DNA from: Shinella yambaruensis
GTDB lineage: Bacteria > Pseudomonadota > Alphaproteobacteria > Rhizobiales > Rhizobiaceae
DNA: 64,000 nucleotides
Assembly (NCBI RefSeq): GCF_022899355.1
Contig: NZ_JALJCK010000003.1
Location: 496,001 to 560,000, forward strand
Reading direction: 5' to 3'
Part shown: one piece after another, positions 27,230 through 37,745 of the stretch
How the letters are laid out: every line of letters starts with the position of its first letter
Numbering within the stretch: the stretch's first letter is position 1
The notes under the pieces: generated by a model
The model's database searches: none
What the model was told of the DNA's origin: nothing
The model's input: only the letters and a program-made list of their open reading frames with translations
Program-made: the position numbers and the translations under genes

Positions 27230-27484
27230 GGTGCGAAACTCTCGTTTGCATGGGGCAGCAACGCCGCCGGTTCGCGCAGAACCTAGAGGAGTTTACGCAT
27301 CGCAACAATCGCCAAGCGCCCGGATTACCGAGATTTAATGGAAGGCGCGCCGCCAAGAACGGTGATGTTCAACGCGAATGTCCCTTTACGCCGGCCCGGA
27401 CAACGGGGCACCGCTGTAACACCCCGAGCCGCGATGGTCCCGTTGAACGACAAGGCTGGTAAAGACGGTCCCTGGCTTCCCGGT

Positions 27485-28237
27485 TCAGCCCGGCAGCGTC
27501 ACCACGAGCGGCCCGTTGCGGGTGGCGACGACCGTGTGCTCGAACTGCACCGTCGGCGCGCTCGGCTCGCTGTAGAGCGTCCACTCGTCGTTGCTGCCGC
27601 CTTCCGCCCAGTTGGCGCCGAGCGAGAGGAACGGCTCGACGGTGAAGACGAGGCCTTCCGTCATGCGGCGCTTCTCCTGCGGGTCCGGCCAGGTGGCGAT
27701 TTCCGTCGGCTCCTCGTGCAGCGAGCGGCCGACGCCGTGGCTGGCGAGGTTGGCGATCAGCGTATAGCGGTTCTTGCGGGCGAATTCGCCGATGGCATTG
27801 CCGACCTCGGCGAGCGGCCTGCCGGCCCGCACCGATTTCAGCCCGACCCAGAGCGCGCGCTTGCCGTCGCGGCACAGGCGCTCGACGGCCGGCGTCGACC
27901 GCCCGACCGTGAACGAGGCGCCGGTATCGGCGAAATAGCCGTCGAGCTCGGCGGAGACATCGATATTGACGAGGTCGCCGTCGCGGATCACCCGCTCGCC
28001 CGGAATGCCGTGCGCCACCTCTTCGTTGATGCTGATGCAGGTCGCGCCCGGAAAGGCATAACAGCTTTCCGGCGCCGAGCGCGCGCCTGCCGCCTCCAGC
28101 ATGCGCCGGCCGATCAGGTCGAGCTCGGCGGTCGTCATGCCCGGCCGGATGGCGGTCGACATGTGCTGCAGCACATTGGCGCAAATCCGGCCGATGGCCT
28201 TCAGGCCGTTGAGGTCTTCATCGTTTTCCAGGGTCAT
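27485..28237 (-). CDS. map: type I methionine aminopeptidase
   Basis: 250 residues from the ATG at 28237; the GTG/ATG at 28267 would add ten residues. Removes the initiator methionine from nascent proteins. Dinuclear-metal ligands are present: Asp in VNIDVSAELDGY, Asp in FADTGASF, His in ASHGVGRSLH, Glu in FTVEPFL and Glu in QFEHTVV. The GDLVNIDVSAELDGYFADTGASFTVG block is diagnostic. Slightly divergent from the housekeeping enzyme typical of rhizobia, so a second map elsewhere is likely. Confidence 0.92.
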   Translation of the reverse strand: MTLENDEDLNGLKAIGRICANVLQHMSTAIRPGMTTAELDLIGRRMLEAAGARSAPESCYAFPGATCISINEEVAHGIPGERVIRDGDLVNIDVSAELDGYFADTGASFTVGRSTPAVERLCRDGKRALWVGLKSVRAGRPLAEVGNAIGEFARKNRYTLIANLASHGVGRSLHEEPTEIATWPDPQEKRRMTEGLVFTVEPFLSLGANWAEGGSNDEWTLYSEPSAPTVQFEHTVVATRNGPLVVTLPG

Positions 28238-28282
28238 CGCGTCTCTCTTTCGCGGGCCTCTTACCATGCCTGCGCGCCCTTG

Positions 28283-29344
28283 TCAGGCGGAAGCGGCCAC
28301 ACCGCCCTTCGCGTCGTCCGCCAGCATCTCGCGCACCAGCGGGGCGACCTTCGTGCCGTAGAGCTCGATGCCGCGCAGCACCGCCTCATGCGGCATCGGG
28401 CCGATCGCCATCTGCAGCAGGAAGCGGTCGTTGCGGAAGATCCGGTGGTGGGCGACGATCTTCTTCGCCACCGTTTCCGGATCGCCGAGGAAGAGATGGC
28501 CGGTCGGCCCGATCGACTGGTCGAACTGCGCCCGGCTCGTCGGCCCCCAGCCGCGCTCGCGGCCGATGCGATTCATCACCTCGGCCTGCGGGCCGTAAAA
28601 GGTGTCGGCCGCGGCCGCGGTGGTGTCGGCGATGAAACCGTGCACGTTGATGCTGGTCTTCAGCCCGCCCGCATCCTGCCCGGCGCGGCGCGCGGCCTCG
28701 CGGTAGAGATCGAAGAGCGGCGCATAGCGCGACGGCGTGCCGCCGATGATGGCAAGCGCCAGCGGCAGCCCGTAGGCCCCCGCCCGCGCCACCGATTGCG
28801 GCGTGCCCCCGACGGCGATCCAGATCGGAAGGCGGCCATGCGCGGGGCGCGGATAGACGCCGAGCCCCGGTAGCGGCGGGCGCATCGTGCCGTTCCACGA
28901 CACGGTCTCGCTCTCGTTGAGCGCCAGCAGCAGGTCCAGCTTCTCCTCGAAGAGCCGGTCGTAATCATCGAGCGCATAGCCGAAGAGCGGGAAGGATTCG
29001 ATGAAGGAGCCGCGCCCTGCCATGATCTCCGCCCGGCCGCCTGAAAGAAGGTCGACCGTCGAGAACTGCTGGAAGACGCGCACCGGATCGTCCGAGGAAA
29101 GCACCGTCACCGCGCTCGTCAGCCGGATGGTCCTGGTCCGCGCGGCGGCGGCGGCCAGCACGACAGCCGGCGCCGAGGCGGCATAGTCCGCCCGGTGATG
29201 CTCGCCGAGCCCGAAGACATCGAGCCCGACCTGGTCGGCAAGCGCGATCTCCTCCAGGAGGTCCTTCAGCCGCCGCTCCCCTTCCCGCCCCTTGTCGGCG
29301 GCATTGGGATCGACGTCGGCAAATGTATAGAGGCCAAGTTCCAT
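28283..29344 (-). CDS. LLM-class flavin-dependent oxidoreductase
   Basis: 353 residues. Luciferase-like TIM barrel using FMN or F420. [12 protein letters not shown] start, [23 protein letters not shown] (46-68), the non-prolyl-cis [38 protein letters not shown] block (76-111) and [11 protein letters not shown] near 178 are all typical. Substrate unknown. The stop lies 46 bp before... the map start on the same strand is upstream, so the two may be co-transcribed in the order LLM then map. Confidence 0.85.
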   Translation of the reverse strand: MELGLYTFADVDPNAADKGREGERRLKDLLEEIALADQVGLDVFGLGEHHRADYAASAPAVVLAAAAARTRTIRLTSAVTVLSSDDPVRVFQQFSTVDLLSGGRAEIMAGRGSFIESFPLFGYALDDYDRLFEEKLDLLLALNESETVSWNGTMRPPLPGLGVYPRPAHGRLPIWIAVGGTPQSVARAGAYGLPLALAIIGGTPSRYAPLFDLYREAARRAGQDAGGLKTSINVHGFIADTTAAAADTFYGPQAEVMNRIGRERGWGPTSRAQFDQSIGPTGHLFLGDPETVAKKIVAHHRIFRNDRFLLQMAIGPMPHEAVLRGIELYGTKVAPLVREMLADDAKGGVAASA

Positions 29345-29426
29345 GGGATATTCCAGGCAAGAGGGATTTACCCAGAGATATGGCCGGCGCAGACGGGTTG
29401 AAAGGGCCGTTCGGGAAACAGTGTGT

Positions 29427-29849
29427 TCACCCGGCGAGCCAGGGGTTCAGCAGGCGGATATCCATGTCCGCGAAATCCGCCACATTGCGCGTAACGAGAA
29501 TCATGTTGTGAACGTGAGCCGTCGCGCCGATCAAGCCATCCCGCTCCGGCCGCCGATCGGGAACCGACAGTTCCGCGCAGCGCAGCGCCACGGCAAGATC
29601 GACCGGAAGGACACGCCCGGCGAAGAATGGCAGCACCACCTCGTCCAGCCAGCGACGGAGAGCCAGTCCTTGCGGCTCGTCCCGGCGTTCCATCTGGCGC
29701 ACGCCGATCTCCAGTTCGAGCATCGACATTGCCGAGATATGGCAGAGCGGCGGCGGCACAGATTGCGACCAGCGCAAGACATGGGCATCGACACGGCCGG
29801 ACGAGGTTTTCCGCAGTTCGGACACGACATTCGTGTCGAGCAGATACAT
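29427..29849 (-). CDS. PIN-domain toxin (VapC/FitB type)
   Basis: 140 residues. Metal-dependent RNase fold: Asp5 in [10 protein letters not shown], Glu near 44 in SMLELEIG, Asp near 104 in RDGLIGATA and Asp near 122 in ADFADMD, the full acidic quartet. Start shares one base with the antitoxin stop (TGATG). VapC-like toxins cut specific tRNA or rRNA. Partner antitoxin lies directly upstream. Confidence 0.9.
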   Translation of the reverse strand: MYLLDTNVVSELRKTSSGRVDAHVLRWSQSVPPPLCHISAMSMLELEIGVRQMERRDEPQGLALRRWLDEVVLPFFAGRVLPVDLAVALRCAELSVPDRRPERDGLIGATAHVHNMILVTRNVADFADMDIRLLNPWLAG

Positions 29850-30100
29850 CAGCCGAGATCCGCCGGCTTCACGCCGATATCGGAGAGCTTCGGTGGATCG
29901 AACTCAACGTCCTCGCCGGACGGCATGGCCAGCAGGTCGGCAAGCGTCTTCTCGCCGCTGATCAACCGCCTGTAATCGTCGATGGAGAGCAGGACGTGGC
30001 CCGGCCGGCCACGATCCGTGATGAAGACGGGGCCATTTTCAGCGGCCCTCTTGGCCTTGCCCGTATCCTGATTGAATTCCCGGCTGGACATGACCGTCAT
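29849..30100 (-). CDS. Phd/YefM-family antitoxin
   Basis: 83 residues from the ATG at 30100 with GGAGG six bases upstream. The N-terminal 50 residues MTVMSSREFNQDTGKAKRAAENGPVFITDRGRPGHVLLSIDDY are a clear Phd/YefM DNA-binding domain; the C-terminal 30 residues would wrap the toxin. Overlaps the PIN toxin by one base. An antitoxin that likely autorepresses the pair. Confidence 0.9.
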   Translation of the reverse strand: MTVMSSREFNQDTGKAKRAAENGPVFITDRGRPGHVLLSIDDYRRLISGEKTLADLLAMPSGEDVEFDPPKLSDIGVKPADLG

Positions 30101-30158
30101 GGCGCCCTCCATGTGTAGCAACATTACTACGTATAGAGGGCAATGCAAAGCGTCTTCA

Positions 30159-30641
30159 TCAGAGCCGCGAAGCCACTGCTTCCAGCTGCGTCGCCACCTG
30201 GCCCCAGCCCTCGTGGAAACCCATCTTCTCGTGCATCTCGCAGTCCTCGACGGTCCAGTGGCGGGCGATGGCGGTGTAGCGGGTCTTGCCGTCGCCGAGG
30301 TCGTCGAAGAGAATCTCGGCGCTGAAGAAGGCCTTTTCGGTGGGCTTCCAGTCGGGGCCGAAGGCATCGGTCGTGATGATGCGCCTGTCCTTTTCCACCT
30401 TCAGGAAGATGCCGGTGCTGTCCATGTGGAAACCGTCTGGGCCGGTCATGACCGTGCGGAACTTGCCGCCGTCGCGCGGCTCGATCTCGATGACCGGCGT
30501 CTCGTAGGGTTTCGGCGCGAACCATTCCTTCATCAGCTCCGGCGTCGTCCAGGCCTTGAAGAGCTGGGCGGGCGTTGCGTTCAGCACGCGGGTCAGCACC
30601 AGTTCGCGGCTGTTGGCGGGCTTGATCTCGGCGTCGGTCAT
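30159..30641 (-). CDS. SRPBCC/AHSA1 domain protein
   Basis: 160 residues; GAGGAG precedes the ATG at 30641. Helix-grip START-like fold with the AHSA1 pattern: LTRVLNATPAQLFKAWTTPELMKEWFAPKPYETPVIEIEPRDGGKF and a C-terminal GFHEGWGQVATQLEAV. Such small ligand-binding proteins are among the usual targets or partners of ECF42 sigma factors. It is downstream of the sigma gene at 30721 by 79 bp on the same strand. Confidence 0.88.
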   Translation of the reverse strand: MTDAEIKPANSRELVLTRVLNATPAQLFKAWTTPELMKEWFAPKPYETPVIEIEPRDGGKFRTVMTGPDGFHMDSTGIFLKVEKDRRIITTDAFGPDWKPTEKAFFSAEILFDDLGDGKTRYTAIARHWTVEDCEMHEKMGFHEGWGQVATQLEAVASRL

Positions 30642-30720
30642 GTCTGTCTCCTCGTTGGATATGTTCGGCGGTTCATTGCAAGGACGCCCGGCGGACAGCC
30701 AGTCCGACATCGAAAAGGGG

Positions 30721-31977
30721 TTATTTTTCGGCTGCGGCCCTTTCGCGCTGCATGCTGTCGAGATGCTGGCGGATATGGGCCGCCTCTGCCGAACTCGTGG
30801 CGAGCGCAATGGCGCGGTCGAAGGCTTCGTGCGCCTCGCCATAGCGGCCGAGCTGCTTGAGCAGGCCGCCGCGCAGCCCGTGGAAATAGAAATAGCCGTT
30901 CAGCTTGTCGGCAAGCGGCTCGATCAGCGCCAGCGCCGCCTCCGGCCCTTCGCGCTTCGAGACGGCGACGGCGCGGTTGAGCCGCACCACCGGCGAGGGC
31001 TGCAGGCGCTCCAGCGTCTGGTAGAGCAGGTCGATCTCGAACCAGTCCGTCTCCGCCGCCGTTTTCGCGCGGGCATGCAGCGCGGCGATCGCCGCCTGGA
31101 TCTGGAAGGCGCCGGGCGCGCGGTGGCGGATCGCCTTGTCGATCAGCACCAGCGCCTCGTCGATCAGGCTGCGGTCCCAGAGCGAGCGGTCCTGGTCCTC
31201 CAGGAGCACGATCTGCCCGTCCTTGTCGAAGCGGGCCGCAAGCCGCGAATGCTGGAGCAGCAGCAGCGCCGTCAGGCCCATGATCTCCGGCTCGGCCGGA
31301 AAGAGCTTCAGGAGCAGCCGCGCCAGCCGGATCGCCTCCGCGCAGAAGGGCGTATCCGCCTTGTCGGGAACGCCCGCCGAATAGCCCTCGTTGAAGACGA
31401 GATAGATCATCGCCGCGACGAGGCCGAGCCGCTCGGCCCGGGCCACCGCATCCGGCGTCTCGAAGGGAATGCCGGCCGCGCCCACCTTCGCCTTCGCACG
31501 GGTGATGCGCTGCTCCATCGCCGCCTCCGAGACGAGGAAGGCACGGGCGATCTGCCGAACCGACAGGCCCGAGACGATGCGCAGCGCCAGCGCGATCTGC
31601 TGGGTCGCCGGCAGGTCCTTGTGGCAGCAGACGAAGAGCAGGCGGAGAATGTCGTCCCGGTAATGCGCGCCGTCCAGCCGGTCCGCAAGGTCGCTTTCCG
31701 TGTCCTCCAGGTCGGACAGCACCTCCTCCGGCGGCAGCGGCTGGTGCCTGGCGCGCTTGCGCACCTGGTCGATGCCGCTGTTGCGGCCGACGAAGATGAG
31801 CCAGGCTGCCGGATCGCGCGGCGGGCCCTTGTCGGGCCAGGTCTTCAGCGCACGCAGGCAAGCCTCCTGATAGGCCTCCTCCGCCATGTCGAGGTCGCGG
31901 AAGTAGCGCAACAGCGCCCCCATGGCCTGCGGCCGCGCCGAGGTCAGCGCCAGATCGATCCAGGCAAGCTCTGTCAT
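30721..31977 (-). CDS. ECF42-type sigma factor with C-terminal TPR extension
   Basis: 418 residues. Sigma region 2 (about residues 10-80, RYFRDLDMAEEAYQEACLRALKTWP) and region 4 (about 115-170, IALALRIVSGLSVRQIARAFLVSEAAMEQRITRAKAKV) are followed by a long helical extension (DUF6596/TPR) to the end, absent from ordinary ECF factors. This layout and the adjoining DGPF gene define ECF42. No anti-sigma factor is seen; the extension is thought to take over control. Start overlaps the DGPF stop by four bases. Confidence 0.92.
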   Translation of the reverse strand: MTELAWIDLALTSARPQAMGALLRYFRDLDMAEEAYQEACLRALKTWPDKGPPRDPAAWLIFVGRNSGIDQVRKRARHQPLPPEEVLSDLEDTESDLADRLDGAHYRDDILRLLFVCCHKDLPATQQIALALRIVSGLSVRQIARAFLVSEAAMEQRITRAKAKVGAAGIPFETPDAVARAERLGLVAAMIYLVFNEGYSAGVPDKADTPFCAEAIRLARLLLKLFPAEPEIMGLTALLLLQHSRLAARFDKDGQIVLLEDQDRSLWDRSLIDEALVLIDKAIRHRAPGAFQIQAAIAALHARAKTAAETDWFEIDLLYQTLERLQPSPVVRLNRAVAVSKREGPEAALALIEPLADKLNGYFYFHGLRGGLLKQLGRYGEAHEAFDRAIALATSSAEAAHIRQHLDSMQRERAAAEK

Positions 31978-32348
31978 GTAATGGGTACTCCCGGATTGAA
32001 ATACTGCAGCGGCCGGACCTCATAGGTGCCGTTGGCCGGATTGACCGCCGAAAGCTCACGGGCAAAGGTGATCGCCTCCTCCAGCGTCTCCACGTCGAGC
32101 ACGAAGAAGCCGAGGAACTGTTCCTTGGTTTCGGCGAAGGGGCCGTCCATGATGATGTCGTCGGTCGCGCCCTTGCGCACGGTGACGGCCGCCGTCGTCG
32201 GCATCAGCCGCGCGACCGGACCGAGCTTGCCCGCCTCGGCATAACGCTGGTTGACCGCCCCGAGATCGGCCATGACCTTCGCGTCGAGCTCCTTGCTCCA
32301 GGCGTTGACTTCACTTTCGGCGTCATAACAAAGAACGGCATACAGCAT
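31974..32348 (-). CDS. DGPF/YCII-family protein linked to ECF42 sigma factor
   Basis: 124 residues. Carries the family's signature MDGPFAETKEQ at about 67-77 and the compact ferredoxin-like YCII fold. ATGA overlap with the sigma gene shows tight co-expression. Such genes are the typical promoters' targets and neighbours of ECF42 factors; they may sense or bind a small molecule, but no reaction is known. Confidence 0.93.
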   Translation of the reverse strand: MLYAVLCYDAESEVNAWSKELDAKVMADLGAVNQRYAEAGKLGPVARLMPTTAAVTVRKGATDDIIMDGPFAETKEQFLGFFVLDVETLEEAITFARELSAVNPANGTYEVRPLQYFNPGVPIT

Positions 32349-32448
32349 GGTGAACTCCCGTTGGTTGAAAGACGTAGGAGTAGCGTCTCAGCCGACAGGG
32401 CGCACCGGAATATTTTTGATGATAGGGATGAAGGCGGGTGATGAGAGC

Positions 32449-33066
32449 CTAGGAAAGATCGAAATCCGCGGGCGTCAGCCGGCCGGAACGCAGCAGGTGC
32501 TGCAGGACAAAAGCGACCGATCGGGCATCGTCGACGGCATCGTGGGCGCGGAGCGAACCCTGGTCGAGACCGTATAACGACATGAGCCCGCTGCTGGGTG
32601 TCTTCTGCATATCCTCATACGCCATGCCGCCGCGCAGCAGCAACTTGCACGCATTGTCGAATCGGTTCGCGGCGATGGGCGGCGTAATCCCGGCGACATA
32701 GCAACTCGTCGCCAACATGCCGAGTTCGTCCTTGCCCCACGACCAGAGCACCAGGCCGCGCGCATAGTCGGCGAACCGTGCGAGCGCCGTTTTCAGGTCG
32801 ATTCCGGAAGCATCGATCATGCCGTCGCCAATACCTGTCAGCGCCGTGAGGAAGGGATCGATCGCGCAGCGGCGGCCATACCTGTCGCGCGGCTCCACAT
32901 AAACGTTGAACGCGTCTTCGATTTCGAAATCACCGGCCAGCCGAAGCTTGACCGCCCCGATCTGCACCACCAGCGGATCAGGATCGTAAGGCCCGCACCA
33001 GAGCCGCCGCTGAGCGCCTTCGGCCGAGAGAAACTCGCAATCGAAAATCACCGCCGCTTCAGGCAT
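32449..33066 (-). CDS. DEDDh-type 3'-5' exonuclease domain protein
   Basis: 205 residues from the ATG at 33066 with GGGGAGAG; a GTG directly before is possible. RNase T/DnaQ-like fold: first acidic motif IFDCEF (8-13), third motif HDAVDDARS near 177-185 with catalytic His and Asp; a middle Asp lies near 137 (FDNACKLLL). Probably a stand-alone nuclease acting on RNA or DNA ends; length suits an epsilon-like protein without extra domains. It is 47 bp downstream of glpK on the same strand. Confidence 0.8.
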   Translation of the reverse strand: MPEAAVIFDCEFLSAEGAQRRLWCGPYDPDPLVVQIGAVKLRLAGDFEIEDAFNVYVEPRDRYGRRCAIDPFLTALTGIGDGMIDASGIDLKTALARFADYARGLVLWSWGKDELGMLATSCYVAGITPPIAANRFDNACKLLLRGGMAYEDMQKTPSSGLMSLYGLDQGSLRAHDAVDDARSVAFVLQHLLRSGRLTPADFDLS

Positions 33067-33112
33067 CACGCTCTCCCCGTCACCATCAGCCGCACAGGCA
33101 GTTGCCGGTAGC

Positions 33113-34606
<1,494 letters not shown>

Positions 34607-34650
34607 CTCTTCCTCCCAGCTGCGGGTCGCTCCCAGACCCTTCGGAATCT

Positions 34651-34677
34651 TCAATACGATACTAAAACGAATGTCAA
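34651..34677 (-). promoter_or_regulatory. candidate glpK promoter
   Basis: Minus strand TTGACA (34677-34672), consensus -35, then TATTGA after 15 bases (34656-34651). Spacing is short for sigma-70; alternatives at 16-17 bp are poorer. About 45 bp before the glpK start. Confidence 0.3.
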
Positions 34678-34740
34678 AGGAAAATAAAACGCAAGTCGCG
34701 CTCTGCCCTCAGCGGGACTGTACCGCGCGGAAAACGCAAT

Positions 34741-34770
34741 TGTCATCGCGCGAGTTTTGGGCGTAGGCTA
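34741..34770 (+). promoter_or_regulatory. candidate bdhA promoter
   Basis: TTGTCA and TAGGCT separated by 18 bp; predicted start about 26 bp before the bdhA ATG. Placement is good, the -10 is weak. Confidence 0.4.
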
Positions 34771-34802
34771 CCGCAACGCAGCATGATCGGGAGACAGCAA
34801 GC

Positions 34803-35576
34803 ATGAAAAGCGTCGTCGTAACGGGCTCCACCAGCGGCATCGGCCTTGCCATCGCCACGGCCTTCGCCGAAAGCGGCGCCAATGTCGTCATCAACGGGTT
34901 CGGCGCGGCGGACGAGATCGAGGCGATCCGCGCAAGGCTCGACGGCCTCGGCAAGGGACGCGTGCTCTATCATCCCGCCGACATGACGAAGCCGCACGAG
35001 ATTTCCGACCTCGTCGAGACGGCGGTGGAGACATTCGACGGCGTCGACATCCTCGTCAACAATGCCGGCATCCAGCACGTCGAGAAGATCGAGGATTTCC
35101 CGGTGGAGAAGTGGGACCAGATCATCGCGATCAACCTCTCCAGCTCCTTCCACACGATCCGCGCCGCCATTCCGCACATGAAGCGCAAGGGCTGGGGCCG
35201 CGTCATCAACGTCGCCTCGGCGCACGGCCTCGTCGCCTCGCCATTCAAGTCCGCCTATGTGGCCGCGAAACACGGCATCATGGGCCTGACAAAGACCGTC
35301 GCGCTGGAAGTCGCCGAGAACGGCATCACCGTCAACGCCATCTGCCCCGGCTACGTGCTGACGCCGCTCGTCGAAAAGCAGATCCCCGACACGGCCAGGG
35401 CCCGCGGCATCAGCGAGGCTGAGGTGAAGTCCGACGTCATGCTGAAGTTCCAGCCGACCAAGGAGTTCGTCGGGGTCGACGAGGTCGCGGCCATCGCGCT
35501 TTTCCTCGCCTCCGATGCGGCAAAGTCGATCAACGGCACCCATATATCGGTGGATGGCGGCTGGACCGCCCAGTAG
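34803..35576 (+). CDS. bdhA: D-3-hydroxybutyrate dehydrogenase
   Basis: 257 residues; GGGAG lies upstream. NAD-dependent oxidation of 3-hydroxybutyrate to acetoacetate in the PHB cycle. SDR motifs: TGSTSGIG (7-14), NNAG (86-89), catalytic Ser139, Tyr152 and Lys156 (SAYVAAKHG). The C-terminal VEKQIPDTARARGISEAEVKSDVMLKFQPTKEFV segment is characteristic of BdhA and separates it from other SDRs. In rhizobia it often shares an operon with xdhC-type genes; xdhC follows 155 bp downstream here. Confidence 0.92.
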   Translation: MKSVVVTGSTSGIGLAIATAFAESGANVVINGFGAADEIEAIRARLDGLGKGRVLYHPADMTKPHEISDLVETAVETFDGVDILVNNAGIQHVEKIEDFPVEKWDQIIAINLSSSFHTIRAAIPHMKRKGWGRVINVASAHGLVASPFKSAYVAAKHGIMGLTKTVALEVAENGITVNAICPGYVLTPLVEKQIPDTARARGISEAEVKSDVMLKFQPTKEFVGVDEVAAIALFLASDAAKSINGTHISVDGGWTAQ

Positions 35577-35731
35577 AAACGGAAGCGCGGGCACCCTGTG
35601 TATCCGCGTGTTCGCGATGGCGGGGCACCGTGCTCCGCCACAGGCCGCCCCTTCCCGGCGGCGGCCAAACCGCCCCACGCCCAGGCGCGTATCGGCCATC
35701 GGACGGCTGAGGGCCGTCAAAGAAGGATGAC

Positions 35732-36571
35732 ATGAACTTTCTGCAGGACAGTCTGGAGGGCTTTCTCGCCCGGGAACACCGCGTCGTCATCGTCGAGGTC
35801 ACCGCCGCCAAAGGTTCGACCCCGCGCGACGAAGGCACGTTCATGCTGGTGGCGCCGACGGAAATCCACGGCACCGTCGGCGGCGGCCAGCTCGAATACG
35901 ACGCCATCGAGAATGCGCGAAAGATGCTGGCGGATGCCGGCGGCGAGGCGAGGCTCGACATTCCGCTCGGCCCCGAGATCGGCCAGTGTTGCGGCGGGCG
36001 CGTCGAGCTCACCTTCACCTTTGCCGACGCGCAGGCCCGCGAGGCGCTTGAGGCACGCCTTGCCGAAGAGGAACGGCGCAAGCCGCAGGTCTGGGTCTTC
36101 GGCGCCGGCCATGTTGGCCGGGCGCTGGCGGATGCGCTGACCATGCTGCCGCTCAACATCTTCGTGGTGGAGGCGCGCCAGAGCGAGCTCGACCAGCTCA
36201 CCTCCGAGGTGCACCATCGCCTTGCCGCCCTGCCGGAGGCGCTGGTCGCCGACATTCCGCCGGGCTCTGCCGTCGTCATCGTCACCCACGACCATGCGCT
36301 GGATTTCCTGATCGGGCAGGAAGCGCTTGCCCGTACCGACCTTGCCTATGTCGGCATGGTCGGCTCGACGTCGAAACGCGCCTCCTTCCTGCACCATCTG
36401 GAACGGCAGGGCATCGACCGCAGCGCGGCCGACCGGCTGGTCCTGCCGATCGGCGGCACGGCGGTGGACGACAAGCGCCCGGCGGTCATCGCCGCGATGA
36501 CCGCGTCGGAAGTGCTGCTCGCCTTCGCCGCCTGGCGGCAGAAGGGGGACGCCCCCACGGCGGCAGGCTAG
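35732..36571 (+). CDS. xdhC: xanthine dehydrogenase accessory protein XdhC
   Basis: 279 residues; AGAAGGA precedes the ATG. Binds the molybdenum cofactor, helps its sulfuration and inserts it into XdhB. N-terminal XdhC domain with RVVIVEVTAAKGSTPRDEGTFMLV and GTVGGGQLEYDAI, conserved Cys pair in GQCCGGR near 86-91, and a C-terminal Rossmann domain with VWVFGAGHVGRAL near 120. The structural genes xdhA and xdhB are not in this window, so xdhC is separated from them. Its 3' end overlaps by four bases the stop of the opposing DUF1127 gene. Confidence 0.93.
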   Translation: MNFLQDSLEGFLAREHRVVIVEVTAAKGSTPRDEGTFMLVAPTEIHGTVGGGQLEYDAIENARKMLADAGGEARLDIPLGPEIGQCCGGRVELTFTFADAQAREALEARLAEEERRKPQVWVFGAGHVGRALADALTMLPLNIFVVEARQSELDQLTSEVHHRLAALPEALVADIPPGSAVVIVTHDHALDFLIGQEALARTDLAYVGMVGSTSKRASFLHHLERQGIDRSAADRLVLPIGGTAVDDKRPAVIAAMTASEVLLAFAAWRQKGDAPTAAG

Positions 36572-36747
36572 CCGCGACCGTCGAGAAAGCCGAGATCGCG
36601 CTTCATGTAGTCGGAAAGCTCGCTCGGATCGAGGCGGGGGACGCGCTTGCGCTGCCGCCTCAAGAAGACGCGGGAGAGCTTATGCCAAAGGCTTTCCTTG
36701 CGAAACGGCAGGCGGGCCGCCGGCGCCTGATCGACGATACATGTCAT
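36568..36747 (-). CDS. small DUF1127 protein
   Basis: 59 residues, below usual ORF cut-offs, from the ATG at 36747 with GAGG eight bases upstream. Highly basic middle (RVFLRRQRKRVPR) and the C-terminal LDPSELSDYMKRDLGFLDGRG, the hallmark of DUF1127/YjiS-like proteins. In Agrobacterium such short Arg-rich proteins affect RNA turnover, phosphate and carbon metabolism; this one has the single-domain form. It is divergent from the LysR gene, whose operator likely lies between them, and overlaps the xdhC stop. Confidence 0.85.
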   Translation of the reverse strand: MTCIVDQAPAARLPFRKESLWHKLSRVFLRRQRKRVPRLDPSELSDYMKRDLGFLDGRG

Positions 36748-36854
36748 GGTAAAACCTCGTAAATTCCATTCATTGGCTTGCAGGATGCGCCGAAAGATGA
36801 TGGAATTCCAATCGAAGCTTCGTCTGTATCCATAAAGAGAACTTGGCCTTGAAG

Positions 36855-37742
36855 ATGTCGCGCAACTTCCCGCTCAATGCGCTTCGCGTCTTCGAGGCGG
36901 CCGCGCGGCATGCCAGCTTCACCCGCGCCGGCGACGAGCTCGGCATGACGCAGACCGCCGTCAGCTACCAGATCAAGCTTCTGGAGGAGACGCTCGGCGA
37001 GACGCTGTTCCTGCGCCAGCCGCGGCAGGTGATGCTGAGCGAGGCCGGCGAGCGGCTGGCCCCCAAGGTGGCCGAGGGGCTGACGAAACTGGCCGAAGCG
37101 GTGGCGGACCTGCGCGGGGCGGCCGAGCAGAAGCTGCACATCCATTCGACGCCCACCTTCGCCACGCAATGGCTGAGCCGCACGCTCGGCGACTTCCAGC
37201 TCAAGCACCCGACCATCGCCGTCCGGCTTTCCACCTCGCAGGAGCTGATCGACTTTGCCCGGGAAGAGGCGGATGTTTCGATCCGCTGGGGCAAGGGCGA
37301 CTGGCCGGGCCTCACCTGCCACCGCGTCATGCGCATGGACTTCGCCCCCATGCTGAGCCCGGCGCTGGCCGAGACGATCGGCGGCATAGGGGAGCCGGCG
37401 GACCTCCTGAAACTGCCGATCATCAGCCCGCTGGACATCTGGTGGCGCACCTGGTTTTCCGCCGCGGGCATCGACGATCCGGGCCTCGAACGGTTTCCCC
37501 CGAACGAACTCGGCGTGCAGACGATCGACGCCCAGGTGGCGATGGCCGGCCAGGGCGTCGCGATCCTCAATCCCGGCCACTTCCGGGCGGAGGTCGCCGC
37601 CGGCCAGCTCTACCAGCCCTTCGAGCTGACCTGCAACGATGGCCGCGACTACTGGCTCGCCTATCCGGAAAACCGCCGCAACATCCTGAAGATCCGTGCC
37701 TTTCGCGACTGGATCCTCGCGACGATGCCGGCAGCGGTCTGA
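36855..37742 (+). CDS. LysR-family regulator (GcvA-like)
   Basis: 295 residues from the ATG at 36855; TTG codons at 36843 and 36849 are alternatives as the ribosome site is ambiguous. N-terminal winged helix NFPLNALRVFEAAARHASFTRAGDELGMTQTAVSYQIKLLEETLG (4-48), then a periplasmic-binding-like effector domain. The PLNALRVFEAAARH opening groups it with GcvA-type regulators. Divergent from the DUF1127 gene (107 bp gap), a common arrangement in which the LysR protein controls the divergent small gene and itself. Effector not predictable. Confidence 0.9.
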   Translation: MSRNFPLNALRVFEAAARHASFTRAGDELGMTQTAVSYQIKLLEETLGETLFLRQPRQVMLSEAGERLAPKVAEGLTKLAEAVADLRGAAEQKLHIHSTPTFATQWLSRTLGDFQLKHPTIAVRLSTSQELIDFAREEADVSIRWGKGDWPGLTCHRVMRMDFAPMLSPALAETIGGIGEPADLLKLPIISPLDIWWRTWFSAAGIDDPGLERFPPNELGVQTIDAQVAMAGQGVAILNPGHFRAEVAAGQLYQPFELTCNDGRDYWLAYPENRRNILKIRAFRDWILATMPAAV

Positions 37743-37745
37743 CCG

